Assembly (NCBI GenBank): GCA_035517775.1
Contig: DATIYF010000020.1
Coordinates: 14,195-78,194, forward strand
Length of the DNA stretch: 64,000 nt
From: DATIYF01 sp035517775
GTDB taxonomy: Bacteria; Acidobacteriota; Terriglobia; Terriglobales; Acidobacteriaceae
Direction of reading: 5' to 3'
Under the pieces are notes generated by a model. That model saw nothing but the letters and a program-made list of their open reading frames with translations. It was not told the origin of the DNA and searched no databases. Shown here in pieces: positions 41,348 to 49,605 of the stretch. Numbering within the stretch: position 1 is the first letter of the stretch; the number at the start of each line of letters is the position of its first letter. The position numbers and the translations under genes were made by a program.

Positions 41348-41501
41348 AGTCAACTCCCGGCGGGATGCTCTAAGAAGGGGAGCTTCAGATGGGCTGACTT
41401 AGTTTTCAGAGAATCTGAAAGAGTGATAGGAAGTTACTCGCTCATGATCAAGCCTATTCGCTCTGAATAGCCTTGTCAAACTTACCAAAGAAATGTGGCG
41501 G

Positions 41502-41699
41502 TTAATGCAACGCCGCTGATGATCCCTTCCCAGCCACACCGATCGCTTTGCGCTCGTGCTCCGACAGCAGGCGCTTCATCTTTTTGAGGATGGCGTCCAC
41601 GCTCCCGGAGTTCCGCTCGCGCTGAGCTTGCTGCCACAGCCTGCGCCAGCCCTTCGGCGCTTGTCCTTCGAGAGAAATTGTCGAGCTGATAAGTGGCAT
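41502..41699 (-). CDS. Very small helical protein
   Basis: 65 residues from the ATG at 41699. Pattern WRRLWQQAQRERNSGSVDAI then LKKMKRLLSEHE matches small acidobacterial proteins I have seen in which a short helix pair (W..L...A..E...L...I..LL.E) makes up the whole protein. The longer frame to 41903 runs into the divergent regulator gene and is rejected. Function unknown. Confidence 0.5.
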   Translation of the reverse strand: MPLISSTISLEGQAPKGWRRLWQQAQRERNSGSVDAILKKMKRLLSEHERKAIGVAGKGSSAALH

Positions 41700-41815
41700 A
41701 GCTAGTCGAGAAAAACCACGTCGACCCGCAATGATTGTGACAGCTCTCGTCCGTCGAAGTCTGAGCAAAATTGACCACCTGCGGCGATTCGCCTTTTGGG
41801 GGTAAAATTCACCCA

Positions 41816-42475
41816 ATGGCCCCAGCCGGGAAGAGACGCGACTTTGATCCTCAGGCATTTCTCGCCAGCATCGGCGAGGGCAGGAAGATCCTGCCCCTTT
41901 CAAGAAAACAGTTGGTTTTCACGCAGGGGGACCCGGCAGATGCGGTTTTCTACCTGCAGAAGGGCCGGATCAAGCTCACGGTGGTATCCAAAACAGGCAA
42001 GGAAGCAACCATCGCCATTCTGACTGAGGGCTCGTTCTTTGGCGAAGGTTCGCTGGCCGGGCAGACCCTCCGCATGGGTTCGGCCACGGCAGCGAGCGAT
42101 TGTACAGTGTTGCGAATTGACAAGAAATCCATGGTGCAAGCGCTTCGCCGGGAGCAGTCGTTTTCGGAGCTGTTTGTGTCGTATCTGCTGGCCCGAAACG
42201 TCCGCTACGAAGAGGACCTGGTAGACCAGTTGTTCAATTCCAGCGAGAAGCGCCTGGCTCGGATCTTGCTTCTGCTCGCTCACTTCGGAAAGGAAGGCGT
42301 GCCGGAAGTGGTTGTCCCGAAGATCAGTCAGGAAACCCTGGCGGAAATGGTGGGCACTACCCGCTCGCGGGTCAGCTTTTTTATGAACCGCTTCAGAAAA
42401 TTGGGTTTTGTTGACTACGATGGCGGCGGCCTGCAAGTGCACAGTTCACTGCTCAGTGTAGTGCTGCACGACTGA
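41816..42475 (+). CDS. CRP/FNR-family transcription regulator
   Basis: 219 residues from the ATG at 41816. A cyclic-nucleotide-binding-like beta roll (about 25-115: VFTQGDPADAVFYLQKGRIK, GSFFGEGSL) is followed by a long dimer helix and a winged helix-turn-helix (ISQETLAEMVGTTRSRVSFF, MNRFRKLGFVDY). The phosphate-cassette Arg-Ser pair of cAMP-binding CRP is not present (GEGSLAGQTLRMGS), and no FNR Cys cluster is seen, so the effector is unknown. It is the island's most obvious transcription factor. Confidence 0.9.
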   Translation: MAPAGKRRDFDPQAFLASIGEGRKILPLSRKQLVFTQGDPADAVFYLQKGRIKLTVVSKTGKEATIAILTEGSFFGEGSLAGQTLRMGSATAASDCTVLRIDKKSMVQALRREQSFSELFVSYLLARNVRYEEDLVDQLFNSSEKRLARILLLLAHFGKEGVPEVVVPKISQETLAEMVGTTRSRVSFFMNRFRKLGFVDYDGGGLQVHSSLLSVVLHD

Positions 42476-42761
42476 CCGATTTCTATCTTGCCGTCAGGAT
42501 CTCGCCGGGGCACCACATGCCCAGAGCTGGAGCTTCTGGGCGTGGGCATTTGGATGTTGCTTCTGCAGCCACATAGGGCGCCGGTCGGTTACCGTCAGTC
42601 TCGGGCCGAAGGTTATAGGGTCCATCTTTGATCGCTGGGCGCTCTCTAAACATGCTTTCATCTGGAATTCTCCGTTTGGCTCTGAGATCAAAGAGTTCTT
42701 TCACCGTTTGTCGCTTGAACATAGCGGTTCTGTGGTTGAGTTTGGAGGAGTGCCTTCTTCG

Positions 42762-43313
42762 CTAGTGAGGACCCCTCGTCACCGGTCCAAATTGGATCGT
42801 TCCATTTCGGATGTCTCGCCACTGCTTTGGGGAAAAGGGGGCGGCTTTCTCACCTGCCGTCAGTTGGGCAGCCTCTGTCTGGCGCTGCTCCGGCTCTTCT
42901 TGTTGCGGTCTAACGATAGCCACCAGCAAGGAGGACAGGGTTGCCAGCAGGGTGTCGGGGCTCTCGCGTCTAGTCACGATCGCATCCACAGACACTAACG
43001 CATCAACCGGCACGTCCAGTTTCTCAGCGAACATCACAATGGGGACCTGAGGTTTGACCTGTTTCACCACGGACGCGACGGCCCCACCGTCTAGTAGTCC
43101 CAAGTGGTAGTCGAGCACAATTGCATCTACTGCTCGCGCCATGAAGAGCCGCAGACCGTCGGACACGTTGGTTGCGCTAACCAGTTCGTAGCCCCCTTGT
43201 TCCAACACACGCAGCTCTTCTGGATCACGGTGTATGCAGAGAATGGAGCGAGTAGTGCCCATCGCGCTTATGCTCACAGGTCGCGATCTGTCATTCTGTT
43301 CAAAATTGCTCAA
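42762..43313 (-). CDS. Receiver-domain (CheY-like) protein
   Basis: 183 residues; an alternative start at 43262 (MGTTRSILCIHRDPEEL) matches the domain edge better. The receiver fold has Asp in AIVLDYHLGLLDGG as phosphorylation site and a beta4 segment VPIVMFAE. The usual Lys before the beta5 loop is replaced (DAIVTRRESP). The tail of about 50 residues is Gln/Glu-rich without a DNA-binding domain. Single-domain output by protein contact is likely; no partner kinase is in the island. The 286 bp before it (42476-42761) hold no supported gene. Confidence 0.75.
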   Translation of the reverse strand: MSNFEQNDRSRPVSISAMGTTRSILCIHRDPEELRVLEQGGYELVSATNVSDGLRLFMARAVDAIVLDYHLGLLDGGAVASVVKQVKPQVPIVMFAEKLDVPVDALVSVDAIVTRRESPDTLLATLSSLLVAIVRPQQEEPEQRQTEAAQLTAGEKAAPFSPKQWRDIRNGTIQFGPVTRGPH

Positions 43314-43362
43314 TAGGACTCTGCTGATGCCAAATGATCCATGGCCACTATGATCATCAAGG

Positions 43363-43518
43363 TCAAATTCGACCCATCAGAAGCAGAATGACGACGATTA
43401 TGAGGACCATTCCCACGCCCCCGGTGGGAACATAGCCCCACTCCTTGCTATGCGACCATCTGGGCAGGGCGCCAACAAGGGCCAAGACTAGGACGATAAT
43501 CAATATAGTTCCAAGCAT
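43363..43518 (-). CDS. DUF3309-like small membrane protein
   Basis: 51 residues with GAGGA seven bases upstream of the ATG. Two hydrophobic helices (MLGTILIIVLVLALVGALP and GVGMVLIIVVILLLMGRI) are separated by the conserved WSHSKEWGYVPTGG loop, which is the DUF3309 signature (P-x-W-x-x-S-x-x-W-G-Y-x-P-x-G). These tiny inner-membrane proteins of unknown role are common on stress-related accessory islands. Confidence 0.85.
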   Translation of the reverse strand: MLGTILIIVLVLALVGALPRWSHSKEWGYVPTGGVGMVLIIVVILLLMGRI

Positions 43519-43590
43519 GTAGTGTTCCTCGCTGGTATCTCGGGACGATGCAGCGCTTTGCAGCGCTGCACGCCCTGGGTTTCAGATTCC

Positions 43591-44331
43591 CTAGAATGAG
43601 ATGTTGATCGCAAGCCCCTGTTGGGGATACCTGCGGTTGTACAGGTAATAGCCGCTGTCTACGTAGGTGATATAAACGTCATCGTTGTCGTACCAGTTAT
43701 TGCCCCAATACTCCGGCCAGGGGTCGACCGCGCTGATCCAATAACCCTGGTACTGGAAACGCGGGTATCCATCTACGACCATGAAGGGCAGACCCACGAT
43801 GCGGAACCCATGACTTGGCCCGAAATACCCTCGGTACCGGTCATCCGGCACGCGGTAGCCATGGTAGCCTCCACGCTGTTGCCAGGTACGGTGATCGGAT
43901 TGCCAGTTTCCTGACCGATGCTGCTGCCAGGCGGCCTGTTCGACATGCCGCTGTTCCTGGGTACGCTGGGGTTGATTGCTGCGTTGCTGTTTGGCTTGCT
44001 GCTGAGCGTGGTGCCGGTTCTGCTTCTGCTTATTCTGGGCCTGTTGTTGCTGCTGGGCATGCCGCTCGTTCTCTTTGTTTTGGTTTTGTTGCTGCTGGGC
44101 GTGCTGCTGGTTCTGCTCGTTGTGGACCTGTGGTTGCTGCTGGGTGTGAGCCTGGTTCTGGTTACCGTGCTGTTGCTGGGCACGTCCCGCTTCGGGCTTG
44201 ACTTGCTGGTGCTCACTCTGTTTTTGTTCGTGATGGTCCCGCCCCTCGTTCTGCTCCTGCGCGTAAGCAGGAGCAGCGACTCCGAGAAGCAAGGACAGGA
44301 TGGCGGTACTGGTGAATCTGAGTGCTTTCAT
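43591..44331 (-). CDS. Secreted Gln/His-rich protein with a C-terminal folded domain
   Basis: 246 residues. Signal peptide (cleavage after APAYAQ). Residues 25-150 are almost wholly Gln, Asn, His, Lys and Glu, a low-complexity and probably disordered segment. Residues 155-246 are Tyr/Trp/Gly-rich (GYFGPSHGFRIVGLPFMVVD, YQGYWISAVDPWPEYWG, DDVYITYVDSGYYLYNRRYP), a pattern shared by acidobacterial and proteobacterial periplasmic proteins. His density suggests possible metal binding. The long Leu-rich frame on the other strand is a by-product of CAG/CAC codons. Confidence 0.8.
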   Translation of the reverse strand: MKALRFTSTAILSLLLGVAAPAYAQEQNEGRDHHEQKQSEHQQVKPEAGRAQQQHGNQNQAHTQQQPQVHNEQNQQHAQQQQNQNKENERHAQQQQQAQNKQKQNRHHAQQQAKQQRSNQPQRTQEQRHVEQAAWQQHRSGNWQSDHRTWQQRGGYHGYRVPDDRYRGYFGPSHGFRIVGLPFMVVDGYPRFQYQGYWISAVDPWPEYWGNNWYDNDDVYITYVDSGYYLYNRRYPQQGLAINISF

Positions 44332-44366
44332 GGGTGCTCCATTCCTGCTGGATGATGCAAGCTTGC

Positions 44367-46028
44367 TTAGCGCAAGCTTCCTGTGGTGACCGGGCTTCCA
44401 ATGGCTTCGCCAGATACGACAAGCTCCACTCTTCGGTTTTGCTGGCGACCGGAGGCGGTGTCGTTGGTAGCTACTGGCTGGCCTTCGCCGAACCCCTTCG
44501 ACGTAATGGACGCGGTTGCGACTCCCTGATTCACCAGATAATCGCGGACCGAGCCGGCGCGATTCTCAGACAATGTCTGATTCATCGCATCGCTGCCCAC
44601 ATTGTCTGTGTAGCCGCCGACTTCAATATTGAGTCCTGGGTACGCGACGAGAATTCCGGCGACTTTCGCCAGTTTTTCCCGCGCGCCGGACTTCAACGAG
44701 TATTCGCCGGTGTCAAACAAAACATCGGACATGCTGACGATGAGGCCACGCGCGCTGTCGCGAGTCTGAAGGATTGAATTCAACTGCTCCGACAACCGCG
44801 TGCGCATGGCCGCTTTATCGGCTTCCGCTTGCTGCGAGGCCAACTGGGCCTCCTGTGCGGCCAGTCGTGCTTGCTCCGTATCCGAGCGAGCAGCGGCCAA
44901 AGCTGTTGCTGAAGCGGCCTGACTGTCAGCCAGGTCTGCTTTGGCTCTGTCGGAATCCGACTGGGCCTGAGCAGCTTCGGACTGGGCGCTGGCGGTTGCC
45001 AGTTCTGCCTGGGCCCTGGCGGCTTGTGCCCTGGCTGTGTCCGACTCTGCCTGGGCTTTAGCAGACTCCGCTCGCGCCTGATCAGCTTGCGCCTGTTCCT
45101 TTTGCCGCGTGGCAGCGTCCGCTTCCGCCTGGGTTCGCGCCTGGGCAAAGGCCGCCGCGCGGCGTTCGTTTTCCTGGCGCTCCTGGGCAATTCTCTTAAC
45201 GGTGATGGCGCGAGCGTCTTCCGCGGTCTGCACTGCCTCGCGCGCGACTCCGATCAAAGCTTTCTTATCGAGGTGCTTTCGCGTGGCGTAGCCGTCCGCC
45301 TGGTCCATTAGGCGAACTGCATGCTGATAGCTGTCGCTAGCGTAATTGGCCGCGCCCTCGGACTGAGCGATGCGCAGCGCATTGCGCGCTTCGAAGAATT
45401 CCAATGGCAGCTCGGAATTCAGGATCACCGGATCGAATTTATAGCCGGTGGGAATGTACCCGCCGCGCTCGAGAAGGTCATACTTGGCGTTGACTGCCTC
45501 GACCGTTCCCTTGGTGTCCTCGCGGATGACATTTTCGATCACCACTACGTTGCTGGGCTGGCGCACTGCATAATAAGGTTCCGCGGTAACCACCAGAGCG
45601 AATGCCTGCAGATCCGTGGTAACGTCCAGCTTGCTGCGATGGTTATCACCCACCAGCACTTCACCCAGGTTTACAGCCCGGCCTTCGGGAGAGATCGCCC
45701 ACAGGATGTAGGTAAGATATTCGTTGCCGAAAGTCGTGGGCTTCTGCAGATTGGCAAATTCCACTTCGATTTCGATGTAACCGCTCTTGCTCTCCACCTT
45801 GGCCTGGCCGCGCGCCTGCGGCATCAGCTCTGTACCGGCAAAATCAAGCTTGGTGGCTCCGCTGCGATGCTGATACTTTATCGCGCGTGTCGTCCGGCTG
45901 GTCACGATGACGTGGAACGTCGGCGTGTAATCCATGGGCTCAACAGACCCTGTGGTTTGAGAATTTGTCTGGGCTAGGGCGTTCAGGCTCAGGGCGATTA
46001 CTGCAGCTAACAACAGCTCCGTTTTCAA
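44367..46028 (-). CDS. OmpA-family protein with a long coiled-coil stalk
   Basis: 553 residues. The signal peptide ends near LNALAQ. An N-terminal beta domain (20-200) is followed by a DUF4398-like helical part (about 200-270), an Ala/Gln/Glu heptad coiled coil (about 270-425; AQARTQAEADAATRQKEQAQ) and an OmpA peptidoglycan-binding domain (about 430-540: LFDTGEYSLKSGAREKL, VGGYTDNVGSDAMNQTLSEN, GFGEGQPVATND). The Asp and Arg that grip diaminopimelate lie in TDNVGSD and NRRVEL. It should tether the envelope to peptidoglycan from the periplasm. Confidence 0.9.
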   Translation of the reverse strand: MKTELLLAAVIALSLNALAQTNSQTTGSVEPMDYTPTFHVIVTSRTTRAIKYQHRSGATKLDFAGTELMPQARGQAKVESKSGYIEIEVEFANLQKPTTFGNEYLTYILWAISPEGRAVNLGEVLVGDNHRSKLDVTTDLQAFALVVTAEPYYAVRQPSNVVVIENVIREDTKGTVEAVNAKYDLLERGGYIPTGYKFDPVILNSELPLEFFEARNALRIAQSEGAANYASDSYQHAVRLMDQADGYATRKHLDKKALIGVAREAVQTAEDARAITVKRIAQERQENERRAAAFAQARTQAEADAATRQKEQAQADQARAESAKAQAESDTARAQAARAQAELATASAQSEAAQAQSDSDRAKADLADSQAASATALAAARSDTEQARLAAQEAQLASQQAEADKAAMRTRLSEQLNSILQTRDSARGLIVSMSDVLFDTGEYSLKSGAREKLAKVAGILVAYPGLNIEVGGYTDNVGSDAMNQTLSENRAGSVRDYLVNQGVATASITSKGFGEGQPVATNDTASGRQQNRRVELVVSGEAIGSPVTTGSLR

Positions 46029-46114
46029 TGGATCTCCTTGTGGCAGATGTCTGCTCTTTCTAATTGTTGGTCTTCGCTCAGGCGGTTTGCTTCATGCCGC
46101 CGGTCAGTCTAGAG

Positions 46115-46306
46115 TCAGGTCCCAACGTGGATCCGAGAAAGCGAGTGGAAGAGCCCAAAAACATTGAGTATCCACAGGACCACTGCGATGACAACGACGC
46201 CATTCAGAATTGACTTGATGGACCTCTGCATCGGGATGAAGCGATTTATCAGCCAGAGCAGGACACCCACCGTCACGAGAACTTCCAGGAGTTGAATCAA
46301 AGGCAT
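46115..46306 (-). CDS. Thivi_2564-like small membrane protein
   Basis: 63 residues from the ATG at 46306 (AAAGG upstream); upstream in-frame codons (MRGGSPRNKKGQI) look like non-coding leader. Two transmembrane helices (LIQLLEVLVTVGVLLWLI and ILNGVVVIAVVLWILNVFGL) are joined by the conserved NRFIPMQRSIKS loop. This is the Thivi_2564 family signature as I know it. Unknown function; often found with DUF3309 genes. Confidence 0.8.
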   Translation of the reverse strand: MPLIQLLEVLVTVGVLLWLINRFIPMQRSIKSILNGVVVIAVVLWILNVFGLFHSLSRIHVGT

Positions 46307-46618
46307 GATCTGACCTTTCTTGTTGCGCGGGCTGCCGCCTCGCATCCATCGCGGGGAGGCGCCAGTATTCTTGTGTCCGAAAGCTATAGGGTCGAATCGT
46401 GCCCGCCGGAGGTTTCAGGCATGCGCACGGATGAAGACTGCCGATTGGCTGGATGTGGCCGCTTGAGGTTGGCTCGGCCGGAGGCTGCCGCAGCGACCTG
46501 AACTAGCGAGAGCTACGATCGGCGTCGCGGCTCCCTCTACACACTCAGGTGAATAAAGAATGACAGCTACCGGCTTTCCCGTCTGAGCAAGATAGCTCAC
46601 ATCGAAAATAAGTTGAGA
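46307..46618. other. 312-bp stretch without a supported gene
   Basis: A minus-strand frame (46415-46600, beginning MSYLAQTGKPVAVILYSPEC) is open, but it has no ribosome site and no family resemblance I can defend. No hairpin with a T-run was seen. Confidence 0.45.
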
Positions 46619-46864
46619 CTACGATGCCTGGGCGACCGTTGGATCAATCGTGGTAGATTCCGCATCTCTGGGGACGCCGTCCCGCCCGCTGGTGTGGCCA
46701 GGGCCTGATCGTATGGGCTGCATGAGCGCCCACGAGTAGTCGAATCTCTTTCCACAATCGAAGCACACTTGGTAGGTCCTTCTTTCAATGGTGAATACGC
46801 GGCTCGTGTGACTGTGATGGCAGCCGGCAAAAGCGAAAGCGAAAATCCAACGTAGGGATTTCAT
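46619..46864 (-). CDS. Small Cys/His protein of an acidobacterial family
   Basis: 81 residues from the ATG at 46864. A short hydrophobic start (LRWIFAFAFAG) leads to CHHSHTSRVFTIERRTYQVC, then FDCGKRFDYSW. The C-H-x-H ... V-C-x-x-C-G-K-x-F-D-Y-S-W pattern is one I recognise from many short acidobacterial proteins; it probably binds one zinc. The second half is polar and unstructured. Function unknown. Confidence 0.65.
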   Translation of the reverse strand: MKSLRWIFAFAFAGCHHSHTSRVFTIERRTYQVCFDCGKRFDYSWALMQPIRSGPGHTSGRDGVPRDAESTTIDPTVAQAS

Positions 46865-46904
46865 GGTGGTGCGGCCGTAAGTGGCCGGGAAACGCCGGGC
46901 CGCC

Positions 46905-47075
46905 TCAGTCCTGGTTCTCCGGGGTCTCGCCCACGACCCGTTCCGCAGCCTGGCTGACGAAGTCCGCACGTTGGTTGTCGTCCCGTTGCTGCTCCGATGG
47001 TGTATTTTGGCCGCGCGCCATTTCGCTGGTCTGGGGAACAATTTTCGGCCCGGGCCGCATTTTACGTCTCGACAT
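46905..47075 (-). CDS. 56-residue hypothetical protein
   Basis: ATG at 47075 with GGAG ten bases upstream. Basic start (MSRRKMRPGPKIVPQ), acidic and Gln-rich rest (SEQQRDDNQRADFVSQAAER), no Cys, no membrane segment. Same strand as, and 40 bp upstream of, the small Cys/His gene. No family recognised; the Arg/Gln composition is typical of disordered regulatory peptides. Confidence 0.45.
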   Translation of the reverse strand: MSRRKMRPGPKIVPQTSEMARGQNTPSEQQRDDNQRADFVSQAAERVVGETPENQD

Positions 47076-47094
47076 GCAGACCGTTCTCCACTTC

Positions 47095-47292
47095 TTACGA
47101 CGGTGTTGATGTTGAGCTAGATATTTTTAGGGCGCTCGTAGGGGGCCCATGCTGCTCGGGCTCTTCCGTGTAGGGCGCGTATGGCAAATCGGGCAGGGGC
47201 GGCTTTCTGGCACGATCCGCATCAGGAGCTGCGCCTGGATATGAGAGAGGCGGCTCCGGAGATTGGCCGCCGCTAGTCCAGTACCTAGACAT
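47095..47292 (-). CDS. Small Pro-rich hypothetical protein
   Basis: 65 residues from the ATG at 47292, which has GGAG six bases upstream. Composition Pro/Ser/Ala-rich (SGGQSPEPPLSYPGAAPDAD, then DLPYAPYTEEPEQHGP) with no recognisable fold. The ribosome site is the main support; the frame could be fortuitous. Confidence 0.35.
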   Translation of the reverse strand: MSRYWTSGGQSPEPPLSYPGAAPDADRARKPPLPDLPYAPYTEEPEQHGPPTSALKISSSTSTPS

Positions 47293-47508
47293 ATAGGACT
47301 CCATAAAATGAATGAGGCGCGGAACGGCGGTCGTCCTCGGTTATACCTGGCCGCGCTTTCATCCGCTTTCCCTTTATTCCCTGATGGTGCTCTTTGCGGA
47401 GCCGGCGCGATGGTCAAGATTGCTCATTTTCCACGAACTTAAAAAAAACACGCCGGTGCTGGTCACAATTGACCATCTCGCTGTTCAGCGATGCGGCATT
47501 ATGCAGTC

Positions 47509-47649
47509 ATGAAAACCAAGAAGGAACAGGCCCTAACGGTTCCCTGTCCTACCTGTGGCGCCAAACCGGGCCAGAAGTGTGAGTTAAGCACGGGTCTGCC
47601 ACGTAGCGAACCGCACCGGGATCGGCGCCTGGCGGCTTCAGATAAATAG
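47509..47649 (+). CDS. 46-residue zinc-finger-like protein (paralogue 1)
   Basis: From the ATG at 47509: MKTKKEQALTVPCPTCGAKP followed by KCxLxTG and PHRDR. The pattern CPxCxAKPxxKCxLxTGxP then HRxR supplies three Cys and one His, a likely single-zinc knuckle. The same pattern is in the gene at 48653-48898. The CPxCGA...C...H..R arrangement is also common in small phage and mobile-element proteins. Function unknown; binding of nucleic acid is possible. Confidence 0.7.
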   Translation: MKTKKEQALTVPCPTCGAKPGQKCELSTGLPRSEPHRDRRLAASDK

Positions 47650-47829
47650 GGTTAGACCACGCCGCCCGCGACAGACAGGGGAAACGCATGGCTTGCTGGA
47701 TACTGCTGACCGCCTCTGTTGGCGAATAGCGGCTAAGACGGTGAGCCAGTGGACACCGTCTTAGACCTGCAGAGAACGGACTTACCGCATCCAAACCAGC
47801 AATACAAGGAACCCGAAGGGAGAACCACA

Positions 47830-48303
47830 ATGCGTAAGAACCTGATTGGCAATGTTTTGGAAACCCCGGCACCTCTTCAGCAGACTTGGCTGGACTTAAG
47901 CAGCACAGCCTTGGCGGAGGTCACATCGCAGGACCAGAGCCATCCGGTTGAAGCGGCACTGCTTCTGGACGAGAGTCGTGGGTGGCGGGCGGCGACCGCC
48001 GGACCGCAGATGGTACGCGTGGTGTTCGATACTCCGCAGACGCTCAGGCGTATCGGGCTGGTGTTCGAGGAGACCAATATCAAGCGCACTCAAGAATTCG
48101 TGCTGCGTTGGTCCCCGGACGGCAAACAGCCTTTCCGGGATATTGTGCGTCAGCAGTGGAACTTTAGCCCTCCCGATACAGTTCGGGAAGCTGAAGAACA
48201 CTCGGTGGAGCTCTCGAATGTCAAGGTGTTGGAGCTCGTCATCGTGCCCGACATCAGCGGTGGCGAAGCGCGCGCCTCCTTGCGCGCACTTCGAGTGGCT
48301 TGA
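47830..48303 (+). CDS. F5/8-type (discoidin-like) carbohydrate-binding-like protein
   Basis: 157 residues; AGGGAG stands eight bases before the ATG at 47830. No signal peptide. Beta-rich with WLDLSSTALAEVTSQDQSHP, GWRAATAGPQMVRVVFDTPQ, RRIGLVFEETNIKRTQEFVL and LELVIVPDISGGEARASLRA, which together resemble a jelly-roll discoidin domain: the FVLRWSPDGK strand and the closing LELVIVPD strand are typical. Strongly conserved-looking family in Acidobacteria by my recollection. Ligand unknown; cytoplasmic location is odd for a sugar-binding domain. Confidence 0.7.
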   Translation: MRKNLIGNVLETPAPLQQTWLDLSSTALAEVTSQDQSHPVEAALLLDESRGWRAATAGPQMVRVVFDTPQTLRRIGLVFEETNIKRTQEFVLRWSPDGKQPFRDIVRQQWNFSPPDTVREAEEHSVELSNVKVLELVIVPDISGGEARASLRALRVA

Positions 48304-48446
48304 CCCGCATTCCATCGGCACCGAGGCCGGGTACAACGGCGTCGTCAGGAGGATGTGGCGGCAAGCCCTGGGCCGTGGATGCGTGCGCGAAAGGCCAGCA
48401 TCTATTGCCCGGGAGCCGCACTCGAAAGCAGGACTACAATGAGTCG

Positions 48447-48656
48447 GTGCGATATTACACAACAAAACGAATGAACGGCGGGATTGCGTTCAAATGTATT
48501 GCCTGCAAGCACACCGTCAACACTCTGGAGTTCGACAGCGTTAACGGCAACCTCCGCACCCAAGCGGCGGCGGCAATGAATCAGCACGTTGTGGACCTGC
48601 ACCTGCCGCGGCAGACGCCGTTCACCGCTGGGCTGGGCAGTCGCGGCGCACTATGA
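48447..48656 (+). CDS. Small CxxC protein
   Basis: 69 residues from a GTG at 48447 (VRYYTTKRMNGG); the ATG at 48471 is the alternative. Contains FKCIACKHTVNTLEFDSVNG, then TQAAAAMNQHVVDLHL: one CxxC followed by a spaced His pair (NQHVVDLH), consistent with a C2H2-like zinc finger. The stop overlaps the next gene's ATG, so they are co-translated. Confidence 0.6.
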   Translation: MRYYTTKRMNGGIAFKCIACKHTVNTLEFDSVNGNLRTQAAAAMNQHVVDLHLPRQTPFTAGLGSRGAL

Positions 48657-48898
48657 AACCTCAATCGCTGAAGCAAATCTTGTCTGTACGTTGCCCGGTA
48701 TGTACGGCCAAGCCAAAAGAAAAGTGCGTGCTCATTACTGGACAGCCCTCTTTGAAAACACACCGTGCCCGAGACCAGTCCGCGGCCAAAGCTGCCCCTC
48801 CCGAAAGCTTTGGACATGCTGCCATGCGAAACTTGTGGGCGGCCACGAGTCATGGCTGGCGTTCGTTGTTCCACTCCAAAGTAGGCCGCGCTCAATAG
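48653..48898 (+). CDS. Zinc-finger-like protein (paralogue 2 of 47509-47649)
   Basis: 81 residues; ATGA overlap with the preceding gene. Residues 14-40 repeat the CPxCxAKPxxKCxLxTGxP ... HRxR pattern of the 46-residue protein at 47509, then a 40-residue tail (PESFGHAAMRNLWAATSHGW) is added. Divergence between the two copies outside the metal ligands points to an old duplication. Function unknown. Confidence 0.7.
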   Translation: MKPQSLKQILSVRCPVCTAKPKEKCVLITGQPSLKTHRARDQSAAKAAPPESFGHAAMRNLWAATSHGWRSLFHSKVGRAQ

Positions 48899-48916
48899 CC
48901 GGGGCCGGAGGGCTCA

Positions 48917-49120
48917 ATGTTCTTTCAGATATATAAAAATGGCCAGCCGGTGGATGGCGGTAGCTACCCGAGTCTCGAAGAGGCAGCAGCAGCTCTGGAA
49001 AGAGCCCAGCAAGGCGGCGAGGTAACCGAGGTGGACCGCTCCGACAAAATCGTGCGTCGCTATACGCTGCAGGAGTGCCGCGCTGCGGCCCAAAGGTTTC
49101 GCCGCGAAACAGCCGTCTAA
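48917..49120 (+). CDS. Small conserved-looking protein
   Basis: 67 residues with GGAGGG upstream. One compact alpha/beta unit: FFQIYKNGQPVDGG, SLEEAAAALERAQQGG, EVTEVDRSDKIVRRYTLQEC. The pattern of strand, helix and strand is like short DUF-type domains that bind or modify a partner. No Cys pair. Last gene of the plus-strand run 47509-49120. Confidence 0.6.
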   Translation: MFFQIYKNGQPVDGGSYPSLEEAAAALERAQQGGEVTEVDRSDKIVRRYTLQECRAAAQRFRRETAV

Positions 49121-49320
49121 GCGCACTTCAAGGACTTTCCGCACTCCAGGCACAGCTTCTTATGCTTAGAGGTAATAAGCCCGCACCAGGGACACACGAC
49201 TAGATAATTGGTGTCCCCGCCGTGCGTTCCCCTCCTGTTAAACAGGCTTCTGAGCAATTGCACGACCGAGGCAAAGTATTCTCGAGATCGAGCCACCCAA
49301 CGATGAAGTCGGCGCCTCAA
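49117..49320 (-). CDS. Small zinc-ribbon protein
   Basis: 67 residues if translation starts at the TTG at 49320 (a GTG inside is possible). The C-terminal half has CPWC, ten residues, CLEC, a standard zinc ribbon (YLVVCPWCGLITSKHKKLCL, then ECGKSLKCA). The N-terminal half is Arg-rich and helical. It converges on the 48917 gene, with the stops overlapping by four bases. Confidence 0.6.
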   Translation of the reverse strand: MRRRLHRWVARSREYFASVVQLLRSLFNRRGTHGGDTNYLVVCPWCGLITSKHKKLCLECGKSLKCA

Positions 49321-49605
49321 GGATGTCCCCCTCGTGTCGTTCTTCAGAATGACAGGCTAGGGTCGGCAACTCTGTTCCGGATTGCTCACATTCCCCGCCT
49401 TCAATTTCAGCCAGTCCTCGTGGACAGAAATGTCATTTAGTTCCGCTACACGGCAGTGAGCAATGTTGCTCAGCTTCTGCTTCGCCTTATCGGAGATAAT
49501 TAGCAGTGAGAAGAGCGTCTGCCTTCTCTTTCAGGTCTTCTGAACTAAGTCAGCCTATCTGAAGTTGTTCCCTCTTAGCTCGACAGCTATCACAAAGGAA
49601 TCACT
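49321..49605. other. Intergenic region upstream of the SYLF gene
   Basis: 285 bp, lower in G+C than its surroundings, with no coding content. It must contain the SYLF gene's promoter; no consensus boxes stand out. An AAAGGA ribosome site precedes the ATG at 49606. Confidence 0.4.

Noticed and set aside
42483..42722. 79-codon minus-strand frame between the CRP/FNR gene and the receiver gene
   Set aside because: No ribosome site and no family resemblance; composition fits chance.
43918..44355. Long Leu-rich, membrane-like open frame on the plus strand
   Set aside because: It is the antisense of the Gln/His-rich segment: CAG, CAA and CAC codons read as CTG, TTG and GTG on the other strand. No ribosome site; the minus-strand protein has a signal peptide.
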